Source: CBDCFV01 sp963664625
GTDB taxonomy: Bacteria > Chloroflexota > Dehalococcoidia > Lucifugimonadales > UBA3495
Reading direction: 5' to 3'
DNA length: 64,000 bases
Assembly (NCBI GenBank): GCA_963664625.1
Contig: OY761541.1
Span: 2,108,001-2,172,000 of the forward strand
The position numbers and the translations under genes were made by a program. Below are positions 7,548 to 16,753 of the stretch, piece by piece. Under the pieces are notes generated by a model. That model did not search any database and was not told the DNA's origin. It saw nothing but the letters and a program-made list of their open reading frames with translations. Position 1 is the first letter of the stretch; every line of letters starts with the position of its first letter.

Positions 7548-7651
7548 CTGGATGACCTCCTATAAATATTGGCTCAGTCCAGGTCATCCGATGCTAGGGG
7601 CAACAAAACTTAGGTACCACCAACGGTACACCCGACCTTACACCTTAGCGG

Positions 7652-7682
7652 ATTATACCAGACTTGAATATCTAATAGTCAA
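7652..7682 (-). promoter_or_regulatory. Promoter of the zinc-ribbon gene
   Basis: Minus strand: TTGACT (7677-7682), 19-bp spacer, extended -10 TGGTATAAT with TATAAT at 7652-7657. It leaves a leader of roughly 100 nt. The rest of the 373-bp gap 7548-7920 holds one dispersed repeat and nothing else I can identify. Confidence 0.55.
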
Positions 7683-7737
7683 GAAATCACGCGCCGCCGT
7701 AGCGTCCCAATATAGCTGGCTTGACTCTCAGCCCAAC

Positions 7738-7767
7738 CGTCATTCCCGCGAAGGCGGGAATCCACCG
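7738..7767. repeat. Dispersed palindromic repeat
   Basis: CGTCATTCCCGCG, AAGG, CGGGAATCCACCG; same sequence as the copy at 1958-1987. Confidence 0.85.
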
Positions 7768-7920
7768 CACCGTCACGGCTGGCTTCATCATCCAAAACTG
7801 GACGCTACACGCCCCCTCGGCGCAATACGGCTTTGGTACTCATAGACAATCATCCCCGCGGTTGACCGCGCAGGCCCAGAGCAATAACATCCAACCAAGC
7901 CTACGAACCGGAGCACTGAC

Positions 7921-8583
7921 GTGAACACCAGAATGGAGAAGGTGGCGGAAAACATCGCCTTGGCGGCCCTGCGGAAGGTCGGCTCTGCGGCGCAGCCGCC
8001 TCTCCAACCAGAGATACTCAAAGAGACCTTCCAAGCAATATGGCCCACTCCTGACAGCACGACGCCCATGAACGACGCCATGAGCGCCGCCGCCCAAGCA
8101 ACCGGCAGTTGTACCGGCCAGGATGCGGACAGTTGGAAGACCGGCGTTGCCCAAGCTTGGCAATCGGCAGTGGATGAAGTCGTAGAGGAATACTTCAAAG
8201 CCGCCAAACAGAGTTTCCTGAAAGGACAACACCTAGAAGGAGTGGAAACCCTCACCGACGCCGTCAGAGCAACCCTGGGCCACATCGCCGCAACCCGCAA
8301 CTGGCCCCACAGCACCCACGACAACTTGTACAGGATAGCCGCCGCCTTGGGTAGCGGCACCGAATGGCCCGACACTACCGAGGAGTTTGAGTGGGCTCTT
8401 AAGAATGCTTCCGAGGAGGGCGAAAACATGGGCGCTGCCATGTCAGCCAGCATGGGGCGGCCGGACATGCTGAAGTTCGGCGTATACGCGGAAAACCCGA
8501 ACGAGGCAGAGGAGGACGGCTTCCTCTTCGCCACGACGACCATAGAACTGGCCAACCGGCTGGCCGGACATGCGGTGCCATGA
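7921..8583 (+). CDS. PaREP1/HEPN-like helical protein
   Basis: A 220-residue protein with a GTG start at 7921 behind GGAG. The central part (EYFKAAKQSFLKGQHLEGVETL, then RNWPHSTHDNLYRIAAAL) resembles the core of the two smaller proteins at 8580 and 52139: an amphipathic helix, then a W/H-rich turn, then a helix. This is the pattern of PaREP1/HEPN-like families, some of which are RNases in toxin-antitoxin or abortive systems. No RxxxxH signature is obvious. It overlaps the next gene by ATGA, so the two are co-translated. The function is unknown. Confidence 0.65.
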   Translation: MNTRMEKVAENIALAALRKVGSAAQPPLQPEILKETFQAIWPTPDSTTPMNDAMSAAAQATGSCTGQDADSWKTGVAQAWQSAVDEVVEEYFKAAKQSFLKGQHLEGVETLTDAVRATLGHIAATRNWPHSTHDNLYRIAAALGSGTEWPDTTEEFEWALKNASEEGENMGAAMSASMGRPDMLKFGVYAENPNEAEEDGFLFATTTIELANRLAGHAVP

Positions 8584-8933
8584 ACCAGGAAGAACACCTT
8601 GCCATGGCCCGGGAACTCATGGGACGGGCCAACTAGGAATCAAGCGTCGGCGGCAACGAGATGATTGCCGCCGAACTCTTGTGGGGAGCATTCGCCCACT
8701 GCCTGATCGCAGCCGCCCAGGACTGGGGGTTGCCTCACGACAGTCACGGAGCATTCAAGAGAATCGCCCAGCGCTTGGACGCCGCGCAAGGCGGCAACAA
8801 GTGGACCTCCCGCTTCGGTTCAGCCGAACGACTCCATACTCACTTCTACCACGGATCTCTGTCAGACGACGAACTGCGAACTCACCGGAATCACGCCCTG
8901 AACGGTGCCTTGGAATTCCTTAACGCGGCGTGA
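8580..8933 (+). pseudogene. PaREP1/HEPN-like gene with an in-frame amber codon
   Basis: ATG 8580 overlaps the upstream stop (ATGA). The frame reads MNQEEHLAMARELMGRAN, meets TAG at 8634-8636, and continues in the same frame as ESSVGGNEMIAAELLWGAFAH to the stop at 8931-8933. The homologue at 52139 aligns across the break (MAAEEH.., then ASEKLWGAFSHAVTA and GWDCGTHR), so the full product is about 117 residues with one nonsense codon at position 19. A restart at ATG 8661 would give 90 residues. TAG is used as a normal stop elsewhere in the window, so recoding is unlikely. Confidence 0.7.
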
Positions 8934-9217
8934 ACAAACACCCCAGGGCAAAAGCATCCAGACTCCAACCCAACCATCGTTCCCGCCAAGAGCCTGCCCC
9001 CGCGGACGCGAGGGAATGTCACCCTCCCCCGTTCCGCTGTAGGCGGTCGCATTTTAGACCCTGAAAAGGTTTCAAAAGCTCAAATGCGATAGCCCCACCC
9101 TGACACTTCCCGCTTGCCACTTCGTAAAACACCTCTCTACCATATTTCTTGTCCCCATCAACGTCCCGTCGGACGTGGACAAATCCCAACAAAGCCACCC
9201 AGGCAGTGCGGTGATTG

Positions 9218-9673
9218 ATGACCAGAAAGACCTCTATCGACAACCAAATCCTACCCGACCGGGACCTCGAAGCCCCTTCCGACTCTGCTGACCAACCCCA
9301 ATGTCCTGAAATGTCCGCAAATGTCCGCGATTCTGAAATTTCCGGTCTCACCCTCCGCCAGCAGGCCGTTCTGCCCGTCATGGTGAACTCGCCGTCTCTG
9401 GCCGAGGGCGCCCGCCTCTCCGGCGTCAGCGAGAGGACCCTTCGCCGCTGGCTCGAGGACGACGCCTTCCGCGATGAACTGGCCCGCCGCCGGCAAGAGT
9501 CCGCCGACCTCGCCTGCCAGGCCCTCCAGGGCGTGTTGCTTCGCAGCGTCTCCGTCCTGGCCGAGTCATTGGAGGACCCCGACAAGTCCATTCGTCTCCG
9601 CGCCGCCCGCTACGCCATGTCCTTCGCCGCCACGATTCGCCAGTTACTTCTCAACCATCCGTCATTGCCATGA
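9218..9673 (+). CDS. Helix-turn-helix protein, terminase-small-subunit-like
   Basis: A 151-residue protein with a disordered N-terminus and then an HTH, LAEGARLSGVSERTLRRWLED, followed by a long helix rich in R and A. The pattern (LTLRQQAVLPVMVNSPSLAEGAR) is like the HTH of phage terminase small subunits and transposase-associated phBC6A51-type proteins, often found alone in environmental genomes. No ribosome-binding site is evident before ATG 9218. The last codons and the stop lie inside a dispersed repeat that begins at 9661, so its C-terminus was set by repeat insertion. Confidence 0.6.
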   Translation: MTRKTSIDNQILPDRDLEAPSDSADQPQCPEMSANVRDSEISGLTLRQQAVLPVMVNSPSLAEGARLSGVSERTLRRWLEDDAFRDELARRRQESADLACQALQGVLLRSVSVLAESLEDPDKSIRLRAARYAMSFAATIRQLLLNHPSLP

Positions 9674-9744
9674 AAACAGGCCATTTTTATGTTCATACGT
9701 GGCCCCAAGGGGCCATCCGTCATTCCCGCGAAGGCGGGAATCCA
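9661..9744 (+). repeat. Composite 84-bp dispersed repeat, copy 1
   Basis: GTCATTGCCATGAAAA, then ATGTTCATACGTGG, CCCCAAGGGG, CCAT, and the CATTCCCGCG..CGGGAATCC hairpin. Copies lie at 33073-33156 (same direction) and 57531-57638 (reverse). The copy supplies the stop codon of the gene at 9218. Confidence 0.85.
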
Positions 9745-9873
9745 AAGAGCCGGGCTGGGTGGCTCGACCACCTGATTCAAAATGCTAACCGTGCTCAATA
9801 CGGCTTTGACGTCGCCAGGACTCTTACCTAAAATGCCTGCCAAGCCCAAGAATGAAAATACGGAGATAGCGCC

Positions 9874-10689
9874 ATGCCCTCGCCCCAAACTACTTCCATC
9901 GGCATTGTAGGCTGCGGCGCCATAGGCCGTGCCCTGCTCAGGGCGGCGGACTCTGGCAACATGAACGTCAAAGTTGCCGGTGTGACCAGCCGGACGGAAG
10001 ACACGGCCCGCTCGTTCCTCTCCACGTTGGACGCTCCTCCTCCGTACCTGGATCGGGACGAACTGATTGCTTGCTCCGACCTGGTTGTTGAGACGGCCGG
10101 CGGCCATGTGTTTCCCGACTTGGCCTTGGAAGTGTTCGAGGCCGGGAAGGACCTGATGGTAATCAGCACTGGCGCTCTTGTGGAACATCCCGAGATTGTT
10201 CAGAAGTCCCGGGCCAGCGGTTGCCGCCTTCTGGCCCCCTCCGGCGCCATCGCCGGCCTCGACGGTATCAAGTCCGCCTGCGCCGGGCGGGTGGACCGGG
10301 TGACCATGATATCGAGAAAGCCCCCCGAAGCCTTGGAGGGCGCGCCCTACCTCGTGGAGAGAGGCATCTCGTTGAAAGGGCTGGACTGCGAGACCGAACT
10401 GTTTTGCGGCCCGGCCCGCGAGGCCTGCCGCGGTTTTCCCGCCAACCTCAACGTCTCTGCCGCCGTCAGCCTGGCCGGAATCGGCCCTGACCTTACCCAG
10501 CTCCGCGTGGTCGCCGTTCCCGGCCTCCGCCGCAACTGCCACGATATCGAGGTCGAAGGGGAGTTCGGGTTCCTGTCCGTTCACATCGAAAACATCCCCA
10601 GCGAAAACCCCCGCACCGGTAAGCTCACCGCCCTGTCCATCATCCGGTCGGTGCAAGATGCCGTCGACCCCGTCCGCATAGGCACGTAG
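9874..10689 (+). CDS. nadX: L-aspartate dehydrogenase
   Basis: A 271-residue enzyme with the N-terminal NAD(P)-binding motif GIVGCGAIG, and the DUF108 aspartate dehydrogenase region (LLAPSGAIAGLDGI, NVSAAVSLAG, RRNCHDIEVEGEFG). It oxidises aspartate to iminoaspartate, the first step toward quinolinate and NAD, or runs in the reductive direction. ATG 9874 has GGAGATAGC upstream. No nadA or nadC is in the window, and the gene faces three convergent transporter genes, so it is probably monocistronic. Confidence 0.9.
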   Translation: MPSPQTTSIGIVGCGAIGRALLRAADSGNMNVKVAGVTSRTEDTARSFLSTLDAPPPYLDRDELIACSDLVVETAGGHVFPDLALEVFEAGKDLMVISTGALVEHPEIVQKSRASGCRLLAPSGAIAGLDGIKSACAGRVDRVTMISRKPPEALEGAPYLVERGISLKGLDCETELFCGPAREACRGFPANLNVSAAVSLAGIGPDLTQLRVVAVPGLRRNCHDIEVEGEFGFLSVHIENIPSENPRTGKLTALSIIRSVQDAVDPVRIGT

Positions 10690-10693
10690 GTTC

Positions 10694-11593
10694 TCAGTAA
10701 GCCAATGCTCCCCAAATGACCACTATCACGCCCGTAACGCTCAAAATCGTCCCCAACACCAAGCGAAGGGTTATCGCCTCGACCCGCTGCAGGAATACGT
10801 GCGCCAGCAGCAGGGTAACCAGTGGGCCGATGGCGTTGATTGGCGTCACCACCGTGACCGGGGCCAGGCTCAACGCTTGGAACAGCAATACGACCGCCAA
10901 GGCTTGGCTGATTCCCGACAGACCGCAGATAGCCACGTGCTTGGCCGACATCCGCCGGACGTTGGTCACAACGTCCGGCGCGGTAAGTATGAACAGCATG
11001 ACGCAGCCCAGCAGCAGGGCCATCGACGCCGTCACCAGCGGGTCGACGAGGTTCTCCACCACGTGACGGCTTACTACGTCCCGGCTGGCAAAGCAGAGGG
11101 TTGCCCCCGCAGCCAGAACGTAGCCTGCTCTTCTCACCGCGGACCTTTCCTCTCCGGGGCTGGAACCTTCTTCCGCCAGCACGACCAGTATCAACCCGAA
11201 CACAATAATCGGCGTTCCAAGGCCCACCAGCAGGTTGGGCCTCTCGCCCAGCAGCGCTATTCCCAGCGCCAGCGCGAACAGGGGCCGGAGCGACGCCCAG
11301 GGAGCGGCCCGGGAGGCTCCCACGAAGGTTATGGCCGTGTTGCGCAGGACCCGCGCCATCGGGTAGGCCAATGCGGCCAGCACGGCCAACCAGATAAAGT
11401 TGGTCGGCAGCAGGGACCTGACCTCGGCCATGTTGAATGCCAATGCAATCCCGGTGACGACAACGGCTCCGGCGACCACGCTGAAGAAGGTCGCCGTCGG
11501 CGCCGCGACCCTTTGCATACCGACACGAATGAGAATATTGCCGGCGGAGAGGCCGACGGCCGCCAAGAAAGCCAGGATGATCGCTAAGACCAC
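10694..11593 (-). CDS. EamA/DMT-family transporter, copy 3 of tandem array
   Basis: A 299-residue membrane protein with ten predicted helices in two EamA repeats; ASRAAPWASLRPLFALALG and LLGERPNLLVG lie in the first half and SLAPVTVVTPINAIGPLVTLLL in the second. It is a drug/metabolite exporter-type protein with an unknown substrate. The start is GTG at 11593 behind GGGGAGA. It is last in a three-gene array (13505 to 10694), 18 bp after its neighbour. All three are 299 residues long and end in A-x-A-Y, so the array came from tandem duplication. Confidence 0.9.
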   Translation of the reverse strand: MVLAIILAFLAAVGLSAGNILIRVGMQRVAAPTATFFSVVAGAVVVTGIALAFNMAEVRSLLPTNFIWLAVLAALAYPMARVLRNTAITFVGASRAAPWASLRPLFALALGIALLGERPNLLVGLGTPIIVFGLILVVLAEEGSSPGEERSAVRRAGYVLAAGATLCFASRDVVSRHVVENLVDPLVTASMALLLGCVMLFILTAPDVVTNVRRMSAKHVAICGLSGISQALAVVLLFQALSLAPVTVVTPINAIGPLVTLLLAHVFLQRVEAITLRLVLGTILSVTGVIVVIWGALAY

Positions 11594-11611
11594 GGAACGA
11601 TGTCTCCCCGA

Positions 11612-12511
11612 TCAATACGCAACCGCGCCCAGGATGACGGTTATGACCCCGGCAACGCTCAAAATCGTCCCCAGCACCAGCCGGGGCGTTATCGACTCCA
11701 CCCGTTGCAGGAATATGTGCACCAGCAGCAGCGTTATCAACGGTCCGCTGGCGTTGATGGGGCTCACCACGGTGACCGGCGCCAGGCTCAATGCTTTGAA
11801 CAGGGACGCTACTCCCAACCCTTGGCCTATTCCCGCCAGTCCGCAAACGGCAATGTACTTGGACGGCAAACGGCGAACGGTGTTTACTGCGTCGGGAGCC
11901 GTGATCATGAATAACATCACGCAGCCAAGGCACAAGGCTATGCCCGCGGTCACCAGCGGATCGGTCAAGTTACCCACTACGTGCCTGCTGATAACGTCCC
12001 GGCTGGCATGGCACAGGGCGCCGCCGACGGCCGCCAAGTATCCCAGCCTCCTTATCGTGCCCATGCCTCCCCGGGGATTATTGACCCCTCCTGCTAGGAC
12101 AACCAGCACCAAGCCGCACACTATCATGGGAGTCCCCAAGCCTACCAACAGGTTTGGCCTCTCCCCCAGGAAGGTCATGCCCAGGGCCAGCGCGAACAGC
12201 GGCTGCAACGAAGCCCAGGGGGCGGCGCGGGAGGCCCCCACCCAGCTTGTGGCCGTGTTGATCAGGACTAGCGCCCCCGGGTACCCCAACACGCCCATGA
12301 CGGTGAACCAGATGAAATCGCTTGGCTCCAGTGAGAACACGTCCCCGAAGTTGAACAGCAGGGCCAGCCCGGTAACCAATACGGCCCCGGTCAATACTGA
12401 AAAGAAAGTCGCCGTCAGCGGCGAGACCTGTTGCGTCCCTATGCGAATAAATATGTAGCTGCAAGAGAAGCCGAAGGCCGCCAGAAAGGTGAAGACAACC
12501 GCTAAGGCCAA
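11612..12511 (-). CDS. EamA/DMT-family transporter, copy 2 of tandem array
   Basis: 299 residues; the same architecture as its neighbours, with ASRAAPWASLQPLFALALG, FLGERPNLLVGLGTP and LAPVTVVSPINASGPLITLL. The start is TTG at 12511, fixed by GGAGGTGAC upstream. It follows copy 1 after 94 bp. Copies 1 and 2 are closer to each other in these motifs than either is to copy 3 (QPL against RPL, INAS against INAI), which suggests that copies 1 and 2 are the younger pair. Confidence 0.9.
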   Translation of the reverse strand: MALAVVFTFLAAFGFSCSYIFIRIGTQQVSPLTATFFSVLTGAVLVTGLALLFNFGDVFSLEPSDFIWFTVMGVLGYPGALVLINTATSWVGASRAAPWASLQPLFALALGMTFLGERPNLLVGLGTPMIVCGLVLVVLAGGVNNPRGGMGTIRRLGYLAAVGGALCHASRDVISRHVVGNLTDPLVTAGIALCLGCVMLFMITAPDAVNTVRRLPSKYIAVCGLAGIGQGLGVASLFKALSLAPVTVVSPINASGPLITLLLVHIFLQRVESITPRLVLGTILSVAGVITVILGAVAY

Positions 12512-12605
12512 GGGAAGTCACCTCCCGTGCAAGACATGGGCACAACGTGGAGGCCGTCGGAGCTTGTTGGCTGGGGTTTCATCTCCGGTCACAACCCTTC
12601 CCGCA

Positions 12606-13505
12606 TCAGTACGCCACCGCGCCCAGGACAACGATGATGACTCCCGCTACGCTGAGCACGGTGCCTATGATCAACCTGGGCGTCACCAACTCCAGCCGTT
12701 GCAGGAAAAGGTGCACCAATAACAGCGTGACCAGCGGGCTGCTGGCGTTGATGGGGCTGACCACGGTTACGGGAGCCAGGCTCAAGGCTTGGAACAACGA
12801 AGCCACTGCAATGCCTTGGCTGATACCCGCCAGTCCGCAGATTGCCAGATGCTTGTTGTGGCCGTTCCTAAGGTTGGCCACTATGTCACGCCCGGCGAGA
12901 ACGAAGAGCATGATGCAACCCAGGCACAGGGCGCACGCCGCGGTTACCAAGGGGTCGGTGATGTTGCCGACTACGTGCCTGCTGATTACGTCCCGACTGG
13001 CGAAACACATGGCCCCGCCAGCCGCCAGCAGGAAGCCGAGTTTTCTGACCGTTCCTTCTTCAAGGGCCCGCCCTCCGGTGCTCCCCGCCACCACCACCAG
13101 TATCAACCCGAACACAATCAGGGGCGTTCCCAAGCCCACCAGCAGGTTGGGACGCTCCCCCAAGAAAGCCATGCCCAGCGCCAGCGCGAACAGCGGTTGC
13201 AACGACGCCCAGGGGGCCGCCCTCGACGCGCCCACCCAAGTGATGGCCGTGTTCATCAGGAACCGCGCTCCGGGATAAGCAATCGCCCCCATAACGGCAA
13301 ACCAAGCGAAGTGGATGGGCTGGAGTGCCATGATGTCCTGCGGTTTCATCAGGACGGCGAGGCCCATGATCAGGATGGCCCCGGTGAACACTGTCAGAAA
13401 GGTTGCCGTTGGCGGTGACACCCGCCGCGTCCCTATCCTTATAAGGACGATCCCACTGCCGAAACCACACGCCGCCACGAATGAGAAAGCCACCGCTAAC
13501 GCCAA
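12606..13505 (-). CDS. EamA/DMT-family transporter, copy 1 of tandem array
   Basis: 299 residues with ten helices, ASRAAPWASLQPLFALALG, FLGERPNLLVGLGTP, and LAPVTVVSPINASSPLVTLL. The start is TTG at 13505 with GGGGAGATGAC upstream. It is the first gene of the array, so the promoter should lie in the 229-bp gap (13506-13734) shared with the divergent GMC oxidoreductase gene. The neighbouring GMC and HpaB-type enzymes could supply or use the transported compound, but nothing in the sequence proves that. Confidence 0.9.
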   Translation of the reverse strand: MALAVAFSFVAACGFGSGIVLIRIGTRRVSPPTATFLTVFTGAILIMGLAVLMKPQDIMALQPIHFAWFAVMGAIAYPGARFLMNTAITWVGASRAAPWASLQPLFALALGMAFLGERPNLLVGLGTPLIVFGLILVVVAGSTGGRALEEGTVRKLGFLLAAGGAMCFASRDVISRHVVGNITDPLVTAACALCLGCIMLFVLAGRDIVANLRNGHNKHLAICGLAGISQGIAVASLFQALSLAPVTVVSPINASSPLVTLLLVHLFLQRLELVTPRLIIGTVLSVAGVIIVVLGAVAY

Positions 13506-13734
13506 GTAATGTCATCTCCCCTATGAAAGGCCGTAGTAGGCAAGAGCTAACGGGGCAACGGCATGAAGCCCCAACTGCTGCCCGGCCAATCTTACACCCT
13601 GGGTTGTCTGTGCGCATGGGCATTCGTCCCGGATCAGGCCAGCCGGACAGGGTGCGTGTTGACCTTGGAATCCGGCGCCTATATCATCGGATTCACACAA
13701 TGGCAACGGCCAATCCTGACGGGAGAGTTGTCCC

Positions 13735-15282
13735 ATGAAGTACGATTACATCGTCCTCGGCGCCGGTTCGGCGGGTTCTATCGTGGCAACCAGACTGAGC
13801 GAGGACCCCAACAACTCGGTGCTGCTTATCGAGGCAGGCCCCGACTACCCGGATTTCGAACACCTGCCCGACGAGGTCAAGTACGGATACGCCACCGCCA
13901 CCGACATCATGGTCAGCGATCACAACTGGCAGTTTGAAGGGAAGGCGACCGAAACCGCCGAACCTATGCTTGTCCCAAGGGGCAAGGTCACCGGCGGGTC
14001 CAGCGCCATCAACGGTCAAGTCTTCCTGCGCGGCGTGCCCGAGGACTACGACGCCTGGGCCGCACTGGGCAACGACGAGTGGAAGTTCCAGAACTGTATC
14101 CAGTACTTCCGGGCGATTGAAGCCGACCCGGATTTCGGCGGCGACTTCCACAACTCCGATGGCCCAATCGTCATGCACAGGTTCAAGCCCGGCGACATGC
14201 TGGTGGAGCAGCAGGCCTTTTATGACGCCTGCCGAGCCGTGGGCTTTCCCGACAGCCCCGACCACAACGCCCCCGACGCGTCGGGCGTGGGGCCGTGCCC
14301 GGTGAACAATCCCAACGGCATTCGCTGGAGCACTGCCCTTGGATACCTTGACATGGGCCGGCACCGGTTGAACCTGACCATCCGGGCCAACTGCACCGTG
14401 CAACGCATCATATTCGACGGCAAGCGCGCCGTCGGAGTCGAGGTGGAAAGCGGCGGCGAGAAGTTTATCGCCGAGGGCGAGCAGATTATCCTCAGCTCCG
14501 GCGCCATCGGCTCTCCCCATATCCTGATGCTCTCCGGAGTAGGCCCCGCCGACCAGTTACGCAGCCAAGGGATCCCCGTGGTGCACGAACTACCGGGAGT
14601 CGGCCAGAACCTCCGCGACCACCCCATGGTCTACATCACTTGGAAAACCAAGCCGGAAGTGCCGCTGGACGGCTACGCCCCAAGGGTGCAGATGGCGCTG
14701 CGCACCACCTCCGAGGGATCGCACCTGCGGAACGACCTGCAATTCCTGATGCAGTCCTTCGCCACCGAGCGGGTAAACCGCGGCGGGGCAAGAATGGAGC
14801 CTCTGGGGATTCGCGTCCTCGCCATCCTGAACCTGGCCGTAGGGTCCGGTGAAATGCGACTGGTGTCCCCATACCCCAACGTTCAGCCCTTCCTTGACTA
14901 CAACTACCTCCAGGATGAGTTCGACCGGCGGAGACTCCGGGAAGCAGTAAGGTTGTGCGTGCGGTTGGGCCAGCACGAAAGCTTCAAGGACATCATCGAG
15001 GAGCGGATCGAACCCACCGACGCAGAGTTGGAGTCCGATGAGGCATTGAACGAGTTCCTCTTCAGGGAAGTAACCACCGGGCAGCACATCTCCTGCACCT
15101 GCAAGATGGGTCCCGCGTCGGACCCCATGGCAGTCGTTGACCAGTACGGCAAGGTCCACGGGCTGGAAAACCTCCGCATCGCCGACGCCTCGGTCATGCC
15201 CGACTGCGTTCGCGCCAACACCAACGTCACCACCATGATGATCGGCGAACGTATGGCCGACTTCGTCCGGCAGGGGCACTGA
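13735..15282 (+). CDS. GMC-family FAD oxidoreductase
   Basis: A 515-residue flavoenzyme: N-terminal dinucleotide motif YIVLGAGSAGSIVATRLSE, GMC signature LVPRGKVTGGSSAINGQVF, second signature LSSGAIGSPHILMLSGVGP, and the C-terminal catalytic region GQHISCTCKMG (His) with RANTNVTTMMIGERMAD. The usual second catalytic His/Asn is Asn here, as in many choline- and alcohol-dehydrogenase-like members. It oxidises an alcohol to an aldehyde or ketone; the substrate is unknown. GGGAGAG lies upstream of ATG 13735. Its stop overlaps the HpaB-type start (TGATG), so both are one operon. Confidence 0.93.
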   Translation: MKYDYIVLGAGSAGSIVATRLSEDPNNSVLLIEAGPDYPDFEHLPDEVKYGYATATDIMVSDHNWQFEGKATETAEPMLVPRGKVTGGSSAINGQVFLRGVPEDYDAWAALGNDEWKFQNCIQYFRAIEADPDFGGDFHNSDGPIVMHRFKPGDMLVEQQAFYDACRAVGFPDSPDHNAPDASGVGPCPVNNPNGIRWSTALGYLDMGRHRLNLTIRANCTVQRIIFDGKRAVGVEVESGGEKFIAEGEQIILSSGAIGSPHILMLSGVGPADQLRSQGIPVVHELPGVGQNLRDHPMVYITWKTKPEVPLDGYAPRVQMALRTTSEGSHLRNDLQFLMQSFATERVNRGGARMEPLGIRVLAILNLAVGSGEMRLVSPYPNVQPFLDYNYLQDEFDRRRLREAVRLCVRLGQHESFKDIIEERIEPTDAELESDEALNEFLFREVTTGQHISCTCKMGPASDPMAVVDQYGKVHGLENLRIADASVMPDCVRANTNVTTMMIGERMADFVRQGH

Positions 15283-16751
15283 TGACTCGCACCGGCTCCG
15301 ACTATATCAAGGCGGCCAACGACGGGCGGTCCATTTACTTGGACGGCAAGCTGGTCGAGAATGCCGTGGACCACCTGGCTTTTCGAAACGCCCTGCGCAC
15401 CGTCGCCGGGCTTTACGACTACCAAGCCGCGCAGGAAAACCGCGACCTGATGACATTCGAGTCCCCCACTGGCGGCGGGTACGTAAACCGCTCCTGGCAA
15501 CTGCCGTCGTCATACCAAGAACTGGTGAAGCGGCGGGAAGCCATCACCGCTTGGGCTGAGCTGACCTTCGGTTTCATGGGACGCTCTCCCGACCACGTCG
15601 CCTCGTGTCTCAACGGCATGGTCATGGGCATAGACATCTTCGAGCGTCACGGCAGGGAGCGGGCGCAGGCCCTGCTGGACTACTTTACCTACGTTCGAGA
15701 CCATGACCTGTTCGTGACCTACGTTATCGCCAATCCCCGCGCCGACCACAGCAAGGACGTGTCCCAGCAGGAGGATGAGTTCTTGGTGGCCGCCATTTGC
15801 GACGAGGACAGCCAAGGCGTCACCATCAAGGGCGCCAAGATGCTGGGTACCAGCGCGGTGATCGCCGACGAGCTTCTGGTGACCACCGGCCAGCCCCTAA
15901 GACCCGGCGAGGAGATGTACGCCTTCGCCGCGGCGGTGCCGCTGGCTACCAAGGGCCTTAAAATCCTGCCGAGAAAGTCTTACGAGGCCGCCGCGGTGTC
16001 CCAGTTCGACAACCCGTTGTCTTCGCACTTAGATGAGAACGACGCGGTGATACTGTTCGACGAGGTTAAGGTGCCTTGGGAACGGGTCTTCGTCCACCGT
16101 GACACCTACACCTGCCGGGCCCAGTTCCAGGAGACCCCGGCCCACATGTTCCAGAACTACCAAGCCCAGGTCCGCTTGATGGTCAAGACCCGGTTCCTGC
16201 TGGGCCTGGCCCGGAAAATCGCGGAGACCAACGGCATCGTATCCATCCCGGAAGTTTCAGGGAGGTTGGGCTATCTGGCTGCCAACACCGGCATGATCGA
16301 GGGCATGGTAAAGGGGATGGAAGCCAACGGCCATCAGTACGGGCCCTACTTCATTCCCGACCGGAGGCTCCTCTACTCGACCCAGGTCCTGACTCAGCAG
16401 TTTTATCCCGAACTGGTCTACACGGTGAGGGACTTTGCCGGGGCCAACATGATTATGATGCCGCCGTCGGTGGCCGACTTCGAAAACCCGGAGACCGCCG
16501 CCTTCATCCACCAGACCCAGCGCTCCCCCGTCGCCGAACCCAAGGACAAGGTCAAGCTGTTCAAGCTGGCTTGGGATGCCGTCGGCTCCGAGTTTGGTTC
16601 CCGCCAGTCCCAGTACGAGATGTTCTACGCCGGCGGCGCCTTCGTCACCCGGGGCCGGTCCTTCCAGAACTACGACTGGGAAAACGTTACCGGCGTTGTG
16701 GACGACCTGCTGGCAAGCTATGACTTGCCGGACATACCGACAGAGGCCTAG
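15282..16751 (+). CDS. 4-hydroxyphenylacetate 3-hydroxylase-family monooxygenase (HpaB-like)
   Basis: A 489-residue FADH2-dependent oxygenase of the HpaB/acyl-CoA dehydrogenase fold: SPDHVASCLNGMVMG, VTYVIANPRADHSKD, GVTIKGAKMLGTSAVIADE, VPWERVFVHRD and FAGANMIMMPPSVADFENP. Such enzymes hydroxylate phenolic rings with reduced flavin supplied by a separate reductase, which is not in this window. It is translationally coupled to the GMC oxidoreductase. Together they suggest oxidation of an aromatic or alicyclic alcohol; the substrate is inference. Confidence 0.92.
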   Translation: MTRTGSDYIKAANDGRSIYLDGKLVENAVDHLAFRNALRTVAGLYDYQAAQENRDLMTFESPTGGGYVNRSWQLPSSYQELVKRREAITAWAELTFGFMGRSPDHVASCLNGMVMGIDIFERHGRERAQALLDYFTYVRDHDLFVTYVIANPRADHSKDVSQQEDEFLVAAICDEDSQGVTIKGAKMLGTSAVIADELLVTTGQPLRPGEEMYAFAAAVPLATKGLKILPRKSYEAAAVSQFDNPLSSHLDENDAVILFDEVKVPWERVFVHRDTYTCRAQFQETPAHMFQNYQAQVRLMVKTRFLLGLARKIAETNGIVSIPEVSGRLGYLAANTGMIEGMVKGMEANGHQYGPYFIPDRRLLYSTQVLTQQFYPELVYTVRDFAGANMIMMPPSVADFENPETAAFIHQTQRSPVAEPKDKVKLFKLAWDAVGSEFGSRQSQYEMFYAGGAFVTRGRSFQNYDWENVTGVVDDLLASYDLPDIPTEA

Positions 16752-16753
16752 TC

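Noticed and set aside
6494..8933. TAG recoded as an amino acid
   Set aside because: Several genes (for example at 1843-1845 and 16749-16751) end in TAG at their natural length, so TAG is a normal stop here.
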